NCBI RefSeq assembly: GCF_013167955.1
Contig: NZ_BLWF01000004.1
Coordinates: forward strand, 62,001-126,000
Reading direction: 5' to 3'
Source: Thermanaeromonas sp. C210
GTDB taxonomy: Bacteria > Bacillota > DSM-521 > Neomoorellales > Neomoorellaceae
DNA: 64,000 bases
The position numbers were made by a program, and so were the translations under genes. Below the pieces are notes generated by a model that was not told where the DNA came from, did not search any database, and saw only the letters and a program-made list of their open reading frames with translations. This document shows, piece after piece, positions 1 through 8,335 of this stretch (position 1 is its first letter; every line of letters starts with the position of its first letter).

Positions 1-182
1 TGCTCCCTGAACTCTTCCAGTTCCTCGCGGGGAACCCGGCCCCTCAGCATGAAGGAAAACTTTAGTATGCGGGCGCCCGGTTCATAATTGATGGTCCCTA
101 TCTCCGGATAGCGCACCAGTATAGAGATTAATAGTCCCACGCTGTCGGATATCTCGCCGTTGTACCGGTATCGTACGCCCAT
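1..182 (-). CDS. Hypothetical protein (partial, runs off left edge)
   Basis: The first 60 codons of a minus-strand gene begin at ATG 182-180 and run off the window without a stop. The translation opens MGVRYRYNGEISDS and continues with a mixed beta/alpha pattern (IGTINYEPGARILKFSF). AGGTGG lies just upstream of the ATG. The gene follows rny on the same strand after about 165 bp, so it may share the transcript. I do not recognise the family and infer no function. Confidence 0.55.
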   Translation of the reverse strand, partial: MGVRYRYNGEISDSVGLLISILVRYPEIGTINYEPGARILKFSFMLRGRVPREELEEFRE

Positions 183-347
183 ACTGTGCCACCTGCCTTC
201 TACCTAAACGGTGTTCAAGGCTTAGTTCTGCGCCTTCTTCAAAAAATCCTGCCATCTTTTAGTTCGGGCCGCAAAAAATATGGTGGCAGAGATGGCAATT
301 TAAGGCCTCTCCCTGCCACCCCTGCCTGTAAGCAACACCTTCCCGGC

Positions 348-1892
348 CTACTTGGCATAGTCCACGGCCCTTGTTTCCCGAATGACCACTACCTTAATCT
401 GGCCCGGATATTCCAGTTCATGCTCGATCTTCTTCACTATGTCCCGGGCCAGCTGCACGGCCATGGTATCGTCTATTTTCTCGGGCTTGACTATGATGCG
501 GATCTCGCGGCCTGCCTGTATGGCGTACGCCTTATCCACTCCGCTAAAGGAGTCGGCAATCTCCTCTAGTTTTTCCAGACGCTTGATGTAGGCCTCCAGC
601 GTTTCCCGCCGCGCTCCGGGCCTGGCGGCGGAGATGGCATCGGCCGCCTGCACCAGCACAGCCTCGAGGCTGCGCGGCTCTATATCCCCGTGGTGGGCTG
701 CAATGGCGTGGATTACCTCCGGGGACTCCCGGTATTTCTTGGCCAGCTCAACCCCGATATTGACATGGGGCCCTTCTACTTCGTAGTCTACGGCTTTCCC
801 GATATCGTGGAGCAGGCCGGCACGCTTGGCCACCTGGACGTCGGCCCCCAGCTCGGCCGCCATGGAGCCCGCCAGAAAGGCCACCTCCAGCGAATGTTTC
901 AGGACGTTCTGGCCGTAGCTGGTCCGGTACTTAAGCCGGCCCAACAACCTGATAAGTTCCGGGTGCAGGCCGTGAACGCCGGCCTCAAAAGCAGCCTGTT
1001 CACCCTCCTCCCGGATCTTCTGCTCGATCTCCCGCCGGGCCCTTTCCACCATTTCCTCAATGCGGGCCGGGTGAATGCGGCCGTCGGCAATGAGCTTCTC
1101 CAGGGCAATACGGGCTATTTCCCGGCGGATGGGGTCAAAGGCTGATAAAATGACGGCCTCCGGAGTATCATCGATAATTAAGTCCACACCGGTCAGGGTT
1201 TCCAGGGCGCGGATATTGCGTCCCTCGCGCCCGATGATGCGCCCCTTCATCTCATCGTTGGGCAGGTTAACCACGGAAACAGTGGTTTCGGCCACCACTT
1301 CAGGAGCACACCGCTGAATGGCCCAGGTGATGATCTCTTTGGCTCGTTTGTCGGCTTCCTCCTTGGCCTCCGTTTCCACTTGTTTGATCAACAGGGCGGC
1401 CTCATGGCGCACCTCGTCCTCCACGCTTTTCAGCAGCAGCGCCTTGGCCTCTTCGGTCGTCAAGCCGGAAAGGCGCTCCAGTTCGGCCACCTGCTGCCGC
1501 TTGAGCTCCTCCAGATGCTGCTTGAGGCGTTGCAGGTCTTCTTCCTGCCGCTGAAGATGGGCTTCCCTTCGTTCGAGACCCTCGGCCTTCCGCTCCAGAG
1601 CTTCCTCCTTCTGCAGCAGGCGGCGCTCCAGGCGCTGGAGCTCACTACGCCTTTCGCGGTTTTCCCGCTCCACTTCATTACGGAGGCGATGGACCTCTTC
1701 CTTAGCCTCCAGGAGGGCCTCCCGCTTCCTGGCCTCGGCCTCCCTTTTGGCCTCCTCGATGATGGCCGCCGCCGACTTTTCCGCGGAAGCTATCTTAGTC
1801 TCCACCAAATATCTACGGAGAACATACCCAATTCCCGTGCCTGCCGCCAGAGCCGCCAGCAGGGATGCTATCCAAACTAAAATCTCTCTCAC
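348..1892 (-). CDS. rny: Ribonuclease Y
   Basis: RNase Y is a membrane-anchored endoribonuclease that starts mRNA turnover in Firmicutes. The product has the full family layout: an N-terminal membrane helix (residues 4-25), a long charged coiled coil (about 30-190), a KH domain with [10 protein letters not shown] at 217-226, and an HD domain with LHDIGKA around 361-367 carrying the metal-binding His-Asp. Length (514 aa) is normal. The annotated start is GTG 1892, but the near-perfect Shine-Dalgarno AAGGGGGTGA overlaps that codon. The in-frame ATT at 1883-1881 sits 8 nt after AAGGGGG and may be the real initiator. A sigma-A promoter and a long leader separate it from recA. Confidence 0.96.
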   Translation of the reverse strand: MREILVWIASLLAALAAGTGIGYVLRRYLVETKIASAEKSAAAIIEEAKREAEARKREALLEAKEEVHRLRNEVERENRERRSELQRLERRLLQKEEALERKAEGLERREAHLQRQEEDLQRLKQHLEELKRQQVAELERLSGLTTEEAKALLLKSVEDEVRHEAALLIKQVETEAKEEADKRAKEIITWAIQRCAPEVVAETTVSVVNLPNDEMKGRIIGREGRNIRALETLTGVDLIIDDTPEAVILSAFDPIRREIARIALEKLIADGRIHPARIEEMVERARREIEQKIREEGEQAAFEAGVHGLHPELIRLLGRLKYRTSYGQNVLKHSLEVAFLAGSMAAELGADVQVAKRAGLLHDIGKAVDYEVEGPHVNIGVELAKKYRESPEVIHAIAAHHGDIEPRSLEAVLVQAADAISAARPGARRETLEAYIKRLEKLEEIADSFSGVDKAYAIQAGREIRIIVKPEKIDDTMAVQLARDIVKKIEHELEYPGQIKVVVIRETRAVDYAK

Positions 1893-1903
1893 CCCCTTGA
1901 CAT

Positions 1904-1931
1904 AAAATAAAGCCGAGCAGAAACCCGGCTT
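1904..1931 (-). terminator. Terminator- or attenuator-like hairpin just before rny
   Basis: AAGCCG (1910-1915) and CGGCTT (1926-1931) form a six-pair stem around a 10-nt loop. On the minus strand it is followed by TATTTTATG, so it looks like a short intrinsic terminator about 20 nt before the rny start. It may attenuate transcription from the upstream promoter or end a small leader RNA. Confidence 0.4.
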
Positions 1932-2189
1932 AGGAAAGGCATCCTACCAATTTTTCCCTTGAAAAAATACAGCTATGCACCTGTTGGCTAAGAACTGGCT
2001 AACGGGACCCTCTTCTACTCCGGCCTAACGGCACAAGAAAGGCCTCTACTTCTCCGCAGTCCGTATTTTACCCTGATTATGCTCAAAGGCCGCCAACTGA
2101 CCCCTTAATATCTAAGGCACAAGCCTATCACGGTGCATCTATTTCAAGGACTTGGTAGTACGCCTTAACACCTAGTTTCCCTCGATGGT

Positions 2190-2219
2190 ATTGTATTATT
2201 TTCGGTAATTGGCTGTCAA
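2190..2219 (-). promoter_or_regulatory. Sigma-A promoter upstream of rny
   Basis: On the minus strand TTGACA (2219-2214) and TACAAT (2195-2190) are separated by 18 bp, a near-consensus housekeeping promoter. Transcription would start near 2183, leaving a leader of about 290 nt before rny. The leader (2183-1893) holds several small hairpins (such as CCTTA-GATAT-TAAGG) but no riboswitch class I can name. Confidence 0.7.
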
Positions 2220-2280
2220 GCAAGTTCCGGCCAGCCCCTGGACGCCGCGTGCACCGCCGCCGGACGCCCGAGACCACCCT

Positions 2281-3321
2281 TTAATCTTCTCCGTCGCCTT
2301 CCCTCGGCCGGGTAAGGAAGGTGGCCACATTAGCACTGGCCTTCTGGGCTAACTGCCCGGCCAGGGCGGCGGCCAGCTCGGCATGCTGGCGCAGGTACTC
2401 CTTCGCCGCCTCGCGCCCTTGGCCCAGGCGCTCTTCCCCCACCGAATACCAGGTGCCGCTCTTCTTGACGATGCCCAGGTCTACGGCCAAGTCGATAAGA
2501 CACCCTTCTTTATCGATGCCCCGTCCGTAAATAATATCGAATTCCGCCTGCCGGAAGGGAGGAGCGACCTTATTCTTGACGACCTTGACCCGGGTCCGGC
2601 TGCCTATAATGTCGGCCCCCTGCTTGATATTGTCGACTTTACGCACATCCAGCCGGACCGAGGCATAGAACTTTAGGGCCCGGCCTCCCGGCGTAGTCTC
2701 GGGATTACCGAACAGCACTCCCACTTTTTCCCGCAGCTGGTTTATAAAGATGGCCACCGTGCGGGACTTGGACACCACACCCGCCAGTTTCCTCAGGGCC
2801 TGGGACATAAGCCGGGCCTGGAGCCCTACGTGGGCATCCCCCATTTGGCCTTCGAGTTCGGCCCGGGGAACCAGGGCGGCCACCGAATCGATCACCACCA
2901 CATCGATGGCCCCGCTCTTTACTAAAACTTCGGCTATTTCTAAAGCTTGCTCACCGGTATCGGGCTGGGAAACCAGGAGGTTGTCGATGTCCACTCCCAG
3001 ATTGCGGGCGTAGAGGGGATCCAGGGCATGTTCCGCGTCGATGAAGGCGGCGGTACCCCCTTGCTTCTGGGCCTCGGCTATGATATGGAGGGCCACGGTG
3101 GTCTTACCGGAAGACTCCGGCCCGAATATCTCCACAATGCGCCCCCGGGGTACCCCTCCCACTCCCAGGGCCAGGTCCAGGGGCAGGGCACCCGTGGGTA
3201 TAACTTCCACATTGAGGCGGGCGCTGGCTTCCCCCAACTTCATTATGGAGCCCTTGCCGAAATGGCGTTCGATCAGGTTAAGGGTGTGCTCCAGCATCTT
3301 CTGCTTTTCTGATACTTCCAC
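2281..3321 (-). CDS. recA: Recombinase A
   Basis: RecA forms filaments on single-stranded DNA, drives homologous strand exchange and triggers LexA cleavage. The protein has Walker A GPESSGKT (about residues 67-74), the VVIDSVAAL Walker B region, and the conserved [13 protein letters not shown] and [13 protein letters not shown] loops. I start it at GTG 3321-3319 because GGAGGAGG lies 9 nt upstream. The ATG at 3354 has no ribosome-binding site and would add 11 residues unlike the family. The result is 346 aa, the usual size. It is followed by rny as in related clostridia. Confidence 0.96.
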   Translation of the reverse strand: MEVSEKQKMLEHTLNLIERHFGKGSIMKLGEASARLNVEVIPTGALPLDLALGVGGVPRGRIVEIFGPESSGKTTVALHIIAEAQKQGGTAAFIDAEHALDPLYARNLGVDIDNLLVSQPDTGEQALEIAEVLVKSGAIDVVVIDSVAALVPRAELEGQMGDAHVGLQARLMSQALRKLAGVVSKSRTVAIFINQLREKVGVLFGNPETTPGGRALKFYASVRLDVRKVDNIKQGADIIGSRTRVKVVKNKVAPPFRQAEFDIIYGRGIDKEGCLIDLAVDLGIVKKSGTWYSVGEERLGQGREAAKEYLRQHAELAAALAGQLAQKASANVATFLTRPREGDGED

Positions 3322-3355
3322 CCTTGGGTTCCTCCTCCAGGTTACTATTTCCATT

Positions 3356-3922
3356 TTAGAAAAATTTTTGACCTGAAGTCAAGGTAAATGTTTCTAAAAC
3401 CTCGTAGCGGGGTCCCCGGGGGGTTAGATGACTCTGCATGAGCACTATCTCTTTTACCCTCTCTTCTCCCCAATTTTCTCCCTGACAGAGCCGTAGCCGT
3501 TGCTCAAGTTGAGTCCAATTGGCCCTGGACCGCAAACGCCCCAAGGTTAAATGGGGAGTAAAAGGCTCAGAGCCAAAGCCCAGGGGAAGAAGTGCGCCCT
3601 CTACGCGCCGGTGGAGATCCATTAAAGAAGGATTGGGATCAAGGCCCACCCAAATCACCCGGGGCCGGGACCAAGCAGGGAAGACGCCTATGCCCTTGAA
3701 GTGCAGCACCAGCTCTCCATATCCCTCCATATCCTGCCGTAGGCGGGGAACCATTTGTAGGGCCTGCGCCGGTTCGACTTCGCCCAGAAACTTCAGGGTT
3801 AGGTGAAGGTTTTCCCTTTCTACCCATTTAACGTCGGCCCCGCAGGTACGGAGTTCATCCTGCAGGGAAGCAAGGCGGCTATTCAATTCCCCAGACAGGG
3901 TTATGGCCACGAACAGGCGCAC
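3356..3922 (-). CDS. thpR: RNA 2',3'-cyclic phosphodiesterase
   Basis: This 2H-phosphoesterase family (formerly 2'-5' RNA ligase, LigT) opens 2',3'-cyclic phosphate ends. Both catalytic HxTx motifs are present: HLTLKFLG in the N-terminal half and HLTLGRLR in the C-terminal half. The likely start is GTG 3922-3920 ([11 protein letters not shown]), with GGAGG 8 nt upstream. A TTG five codons earlier would overlap that ribosome-binding site. The 188-aa length is typical. The gene lies between the FtsH-like gene (terminator between them) and recA, and recA starts 34 nt after it. Confidence 0.9.
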   Translation of the reverse strand: MRLFVAITLSGELNSRLASLQDELRTCGADVKWVERENLHLTLKFLGEVEPAQALQMVPRLRQDMEGYGELVLHFKGIGVFPAWSRPRVIWVGLDPNPSLMDLHRRVEGALLPLGFGSEPFTPHLTLGRLRSRANWTQLEQRLRLCQGENWGEERVKEIVLMQSHLTPRGPRYEVLETFTLTSGQKFF

Positions 3923-3981
3923 CTTTCTCTCCTCCAACCTGTCTTAAGGATAACCCAGCTCCACTTTTTTGGCAATAGATA

Positions 3982-4020
3982 AGATAAAAGGAGCCGGGAA
4001 CCTCAAGAGGCCCTGGCTCC
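3982..4020 (-). terminator. Intrinsic terminator after the FtsH-like gene
   Basis: On the minus strand GGAGCCAGGG pairs with CCCGGCTCC (one bulge) and is followed by TTTTATCTTATC. The stem includes the last codons of the FtsH-like gene. Confidence 0.65.
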
Positions 4021-5508
4021 TGTCGTAAGAAGGGAACGTAGAGTCTCCCCTTTCAAAGTTTCCTCCCTCAGCAGCCGACCGGCTATCCCCTCCAGCAAGT
4101 CCCTGTGCTGGAGCAGCAGTTCCCCTACTTTTTTCTCCTGGACTTTAATAATCTCCGCAGCGGCTCGGTGCATCTGCTCCTTGCTCAGGCACTCCTCGTC
4201 CACCACTCCCAGGTCCGAAAGTCCGGAAACAATGATCACTTTCGCCAACCGCACTGCCTCCTTAAAGTCGTTCAGCGAACCGGTACTGCGGTTACCCAAG
4301 AGCAGGTCCTCGGCCGCCGCACCGGCCAGGCAAATGCGAAGTTGCCCCTCCAGGTGTTCCCGGGTATAGAGGTACGCATCGTCGAGTTTCTGCCGGGTGT
4401 ATCCGAGGGCTTGGCCCCGGGAAGCAATGGTAACCCGGGTTACCGACCCCGGCTGGACCAGTTCCGCCACCAGAGCGTGCCCGGCCTCGTGAACCGCAAG
4501 CCGGTAGAGCTCCTCCTTGCTGGGTTTACGCCCTATCTTCTCACCCAGCATAACTTTATCCACCGCTTCCTGCAGGTGTTTCTGCCGGATAACAGGAGAA
4601 TTGGCCCTCAAGGCCAGGATAGCCGCTTCGTTGGCCACGCTTTCCAGGTGGGCCCCGGAAAAGCCGAAAGTCTCCCGCGCTATACTCTCCAGATTAACAT
4701 CGGGGCCCAGGGGTTTGTTGGACGTATGGAGCCTAAGAATCTCCAGGCGGCCCTCCCGGTCCGGCAGCTCTACCTTAACATGACGGTCAAAACGGCCGGG
4801 CCTTAAGAGGGCGGGATCCAGCAGGTCGGGCCTGTTGGTCGCGCCGATCACCAAAATTTGGGTGTCTTCCCCGGTCCCCAAGCCGTCCATTTCCACCAGG
4901 AGCTGATTCAGCGTTTGGTCGTATTCCAGGTGGGACGAGTGACTCCCCCTCTTACCACCAAGGACCTCGAGCTCGTCGATGAAAATAATGGCCCGGTTCT
5001 TCCCCGCCCTGCGGGCCAGGCACCTGGCCTCGCGGAAGAGGGATCTTATTCTCTGGGCGCCGACCCCCGCATAGACCTCGATGAATTCACTGCCGCTGGC
5101 GGCCAGGAACACCGCATCCGTATACGTGGCCGCCGCCCTGGCCATCAAGGTCTTACCCGTTCCCGGAGGCCCGCTTAAGAGAATGCCCTTCAGAGGCCTG
5201 ATGCCCATACTGTGCAACTGGTCACTGCGCCGCAAAAATTCCAGGGCTTCCTTAAGTTCCTGGACGGCTGCAGCCTGGCCACCTATATCCTCAAAGGAAA
5301 TGTTCTGCCGGGGATAGTAAGGGGCGTAGGACCTCGCCGTAAGCATCCCCTTTTTGTCCAGCAGCCAGTAAAGGACCACCCCCATGCCGCCTAGCAGGAG
5401 CAGAGGAGCCACGTCGTAGCCCTGGAAAAGTAGAAAGATCAACAGGCCCAGCGCTCCGCCGGCCGCGAGCTCCTTAAGCACCGGCAGCCTCACCTCCCGC
5501 GGCCCCAT
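4003..5508 (-). CDS. FtsH-like AAA+ membrane metalloprotease
   Basis: An AAA+ ATPase fused to an M41 zinc peptidase, expected to extract and degrade membrane proteins. Two membrane helices lie at about residues 15-50. The ATPase has Walker A GPPGTGKT (113-120), Walker B IIFIDE (about 174-179) and the arginine-finger region GATNRPDLLDPALLRPGRFD. The peptidase has HEAGH (340-344) and a later STGSLNDF segment matching the third zinc ligand. At 501 aa it is shorter than classical FtsH, and the gap between the two helices is only a few residues, so the usual external domain is missing. It overlaps the upstream membrane-protein gene by 35 bp. GTG 5496 is an alternative start. It is probably a paralogue rather than the main FtsH. 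Confidence 0.85.
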   Translation of the reverse strand: MGPREVRLPVLKELAAGGALGLLIFLLFQGYDVAPLLLLGGMGVVLYWLLDKKGMLTARSYAPYYPRQNISFEDIGGQAAAVQELKEALEFLRRSDQLHSMGIRPLKGILLSGPPGTGKTLMARAAATYTDAVFLAASGSEFIEVYAGVGAQRIRSLFREARCLARRAGKNRAIIFIDELEVLGGKRGSHSSHLEYDQTLNQLLVEMDGLGTGEDTQILVIGATNRPDLLDPALLRPGRFDRHVKVELPDREGRLEILRLHTSNKPLGPDVNLESIARETFGFSGAHLESVANEAAILALRANSPVIRQKHLQEAVDKVMLGEKIGRKPSKEELYRLAVHEAGHALVAELVQPGSVTRVTIASRGQALGYTRQKLDDAYLYTREHLEGQLRICLAGAAAEDLLLGNRSTGSLNDFKEAVRLAKVIIVSGLSDLGVVDEECLSKEQMHRAAAEIIKVQEKKVGELLLQHRDLLEGIAGRLLREETLKGETLRSLLTTGARAS

Positions 5509-6058
5509 CCCCCTGGAGCCGGCACGGAACGATCTCGTACAGGTAATAGGGTCCCTGGTAGAGGGCCACGTAAATGCGTCTGCCGTCCATATCCAATTTT
5601 ATATCCATGCCGGCGGCGCGGGCCTGGCTCTCCAATTCACGGGCCATGGCAGTGAAATTGCCCCTAACCGCCGCCTCATAAACCGCAAACTGACCTTTAT
5701 CCCACAGCTCTTCCAGGGCCGGGGAACGGCGGTCCGTAATGAGCAGCTGGAAGGTGCCCGGCCGGTAATACCGCTCCAGAGTCCCTTCCAAGCTCCGGTA
5801 AGTCGCCTCCAGGTTTTCTACCCGTCCCAATTCCACCACCACTTCCTCCGTGCCGTCGGCCCTTTGAACCTTCACCCTTTCTACCCCGGGCTCGGCCTGC
5901 AACTCTTCCCATACCGGCCGGTCAAGAAAGAATCTCTCGTATACGAATTGTCCGCCGAAAAAAAAGGCCGCACTGAGGAGGCAAGCCACTACAACATATG
6001 GAAGGCGCCAACCTTGCCCTAGCAAAGGCAACACTCCCCTCCCGTTAGCACCTTCCAT
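5474..6058 (-). CDS. Membrane-anchored protein of unknown function
   Basis: A 194-aa protein with one hydrophobic helix near the N-terminus (about residues 19-37, PYVVVACLLSAAFFFGG) and a soluble domain predicted outside the cell. The soluble part carries alternating beta and helical stretches (VERVKVQRADGTEEVVVELG) and ends in a glycine/alanine-rich tail. AGGAGG lies 10 nt before the ATG. The gene overlaps the FtsH-like protease gene by 35 bp, so the two are probably translationally coupled. It could be an adaptor or substrate of that protease (inference). I do not recognise the domain. Confidence 0.7.
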   Translation of the reverse strand: MEGANGRGVLPLLGQGWRLPYVVVACLLSAAFFFGGQFVYERFFLDRPVWEELQAEPGVERVKVQRADGTEEVVVELGRVENLEATYRSLEGTLERYYRPGTFQLLITDRRSPALEELWDKGQFAVYEAAVRGNFTAMARELESQARAAGMDIKLDMDGRRIYVALYQGPYYLYEIVPCRLQGDGAAGGEAAGA

Positions 6059-6109
6059 TATAACAAAACCTCCTGCCGGAAACCTTAGTAATTCCTTGGT
6101 ACTGCTGGA

Positions 6110-7438
6110 TTAAACCACAACCTCTCCCCCGAGGTCATAGACACCCTCTACGCCGGTTATCCTGACCCTTACCATATCTCCCGGCCGGCACTTCCCGCGG
6201 ATGTATATCACCCCGTCCACCTCCGGGGCCTGCCGGAAGCTACGGCCCACGTACACTTCTCCCTGTCCGTCATCTGCCTTTCCCTCCACCAGGACTTCCA
6301 GTTCCTTGCCGACCCAGGCCGCGTTGTTTTCTTCGGTAATGGGCTCCTGGTGTTCAAGGAGGCGCCTGTACCTCCTCTGCTTCGTCCTTTCCGGTACTTG
6401 CCCCGGCATACCGGCTGCCGGCGTACCCTCCTCCGGCGAATAAGTAAAAGCTCCCACCCAATCGAAGCGGACCTCTTCCAGGAACCGCAACAATTCGCGA
6501 AAATGCCCTTCCCTTTCGCCGGGGAAGCCCACGATGAAGGTCGAGCGCAAGGCTATGTGGGGTAAAAGGGCCCTCAACCTGGTAATAACCTTGCGGGCAA
6601 GGGCTAAAGTGCCGGCTCTCCCCATGGCCCGAAGAATATCCGGATGAGCATGCTGCATCGGCAGGTCCAAGTAGGCACATACCTTATCTTCGCCGGCCAT
6701 AACTTCTATGAGTTCGGAGGTTATTCTGCTGGGGTAGGCGTATAATAACCGGAGCCACCTTACTCCGGGAAGGCGGGCCAGAGTCTTCAATAATTCGGGC
6801 AGGGCGTACCTTCCGTATAGATCCATCCCGTAGGCTGTAGTATCCTGAGCAACCAGTACCAGCTCCCGGGCACCCCGGGAAACCAGCCATTCTGCCTCCC
6901 TTAGCAGCTCTTCCTTAGGCCGGCTGCGGTAGGTCCCTTTAATCAGGGGTATGGTACAGTAGGCACAGGCATTGTCGCAGCCTTCGGCTATCTTCAAATA
7001 GGCCGTAGGGCCGGTGGTGAGCCTGCGGCGGGGCAGGCCCCGGAGATCCTCTTCCCCGGGTCCCGGTATGTCCACCAAACGCTCCCCCCGCAACACGCGC
7101 TCTATTATCTCCGGCAGCCGCGGGATGGCTTCCGGCCCTATAAAAGCCCCTACCTCCGGTAATTCCTGCCAGAGTTCCGGCCCATGCTGTTGGGCCAGGC
7201 ACCCTGCTACGATGAGGGCGGGACAACTTTCTCCTCTCGTGGGGGTCAGGCTCAAGATGGTACGAAGGGCCTCTTCCTTGGCCGCCCTTATAAAGCTACA
7301 GGTATTGATGATAACTACTTCTGCCTCTTCAGGGGTTTCAACCAGCTCATATCCCTTTTCTTCCAGTACTCCCAGCATATATTCGCTGTCTACTTCGTTC
7401 TTGGCGCAGCCTAAGGTAATTACCGCTACTTTAGCCAT
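6110..7438 (-). CDS. rimO: Ribosomal protein uS12 methylthiotransferase
   Basis: A radical SAM methylthiotransferase that modifies the conserved aspartate of ribosomal protein S12. It has an N-terminal UPF0004 domain with cysteines at 11, 47 and 80 for the auxiliary cluster. The radical SAM motif is CDNACAYC (Cys154, Cys158, Cys161), followed by a C-terminal TRAM domain (about 375-440). At 442 aa the length fits RimO rather than MiaB, and RGARELVLVAQDTTAYG is typical of RimO. It lies downstream of rodZ, as in several clostridia. Confidence 0.93.
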   Translation of the reverse strand: MAKVAVITLGCAKNEVDSEYMLGVLEEKGYELVETPEEAEVVIINTCSFIRAAKEEALRTILSLTPTRGESCPALIVAGCLAQQHGPELWQELPEVGAFIGPEAIPRLPEIIERVLRGERLVDIPGPGEEDLRGLPRRRLTTGPTAYLKIAEGCDNACAYCTIPLIKGTYRSRPKEELLREAEWLVSRGARELVLVAQDTTAYGMDLYGRYALPELLKTLARLPGVRWLRLLYAYPSRITSELIEVMAGEDKVCAYLDLPMQHAHPDILRAMGRAGTLALARKVITRLRALLPHIALRSTFIVGFPGEREGHFRELLRFLEEVRFDWVGAFTYSPEEGTPAAGMPGQVPERTKQRRYRRLLEHQEPITEENNAAWVGKELEVLVEGKADDGQGEVYVGRSFRQAPEVDGVIYIRGKCRPGDMVRVRITGVEGVYDLGGEVVV

Positions 7439-7494
7439 TACGTCTAAACTATCCGTTGGGCTCCTTTCCCTCGGCTAAGGCTTGCCCCTACCGT

Positions 7495-8253
7495 TCACTC
7501 TTCGCCGGCCTCCGGGGCCCTGAAGGTCCGGGTAACCACCTCGCCCACTTTGCCCAGGGGCGGCAACACCTCGCCGTTGACGGTGACTTCGGCCCTCCCG
7601 GCGCTCCCCAGGGTAAGGGTTATGGCTTCGTCCCCGCGAAAAGTTCGGGTGTCTCCGGCCCGAAGGGTGCCGGAGAAGGTGTCCTTCCCATCGACTCGAA
7701 CACCTATCCAGCATTCCTGCTCTCGGACGTACACCTTAACTTCCACTCCGCTGATTTCGGGAACCTGGGACGGAGGCGGCTCCGACGGGGAGGGAGCTGG
7801 CGGCGGAGCCGCAGGAGGTGTCACCCCGCCGTTCCTCGCGGGAGGGGGCAACTGCGGGCTTTCCTCGGGAACCGGCCGAGATTGATTATAAAGATAGTTC
7901 AACCCCCAGAGGAGGAACAACACCAGAACCACTGCCCACCAGCGGCTGATACCCCTTTTCTTGGTCTTTTCCCGGTGTCCTTCTCTGGGAGAGGCAACTC
8001 TGTATTCTTCCTCCTCTTCCGGAGGCAGCTCGGCCTTCAGCTCTTCCACCAGCTCCTGGGGATCTAACCCCAGATAGCGGGCATAACTGCGCAAGAAACC
8101 AATAGCATATACCCGCCCCGGGAACTGCTGGAAATCCTCCTTCTCCAGGGCATCCAGGTACTTCAGGCGTATTTTGGTGGCTTCCTCAGCCTCCCGTAAA
8201 GTGATACCTTTTTCTTCCCGCGCCCGGCGCAGCTCCTCACCTATTCTCCCCAT
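7495..8253 (-). CDS. rodZ: RodZ-like helix-turn-helix membrane protein
   Basis: This family links the MreB cytoskeleton to the wall-elongation machinery (B. subtilis YmfM). An N-terminal HTH_25 domain (IGEELRRAREEKGITLREAEE, about 3-70) is followed by a basic stretch, one membrane helix (WWAVVLVLFLLWGLNYLYN), a proline-rich linker and a C-terminal DUF4115 domain (about 165-245). I start it at ATG 8253-8251, which has AGGGGTGGGG upstream. An ORF extension to 8295 lacks a ribosome-binding site. The position directly after spoIIIE matches the conserved cluster. Confidence 0.88.
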   Translation of the reverse strand: MGRIGEELRRAREEKGITLREAEEATKIRLKYLDALEKEDFQQFPGRVYAIGFLRSYARYLGLDPQELVEELKAELPPEEEEEYRVASPREGHREKTKKRGISRWWAVVLVLFLLWGLNYLYNQSRPVPEESPQLPPPARNGGVTPPAAPPPAPSPSEPPPSQVPEISGVEVKVYVREQECWIGVRVDGKDTFSGTLRAGDTRTFRGDEAITLTLGSAGRAEVTVNGEVLPPLGKVGEVVTRTFRAPEAGEE

Positions 8254-8335
8254 AGCCCCACCCCTACAACCCTTTCTTCCGGGCATATCGCCCACTTTGG
8301 TTCTTCGACAAGGACCTATGAAATCCTTCTATAGA

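Noticed and set aside
1893-2183. T-box or named riboswitch in the rny leader
   Set aside because: The T-box core (GGGTGGNACCGCG) and other landmarks I know are absent. GGGTCCCG is only a loose likeness.
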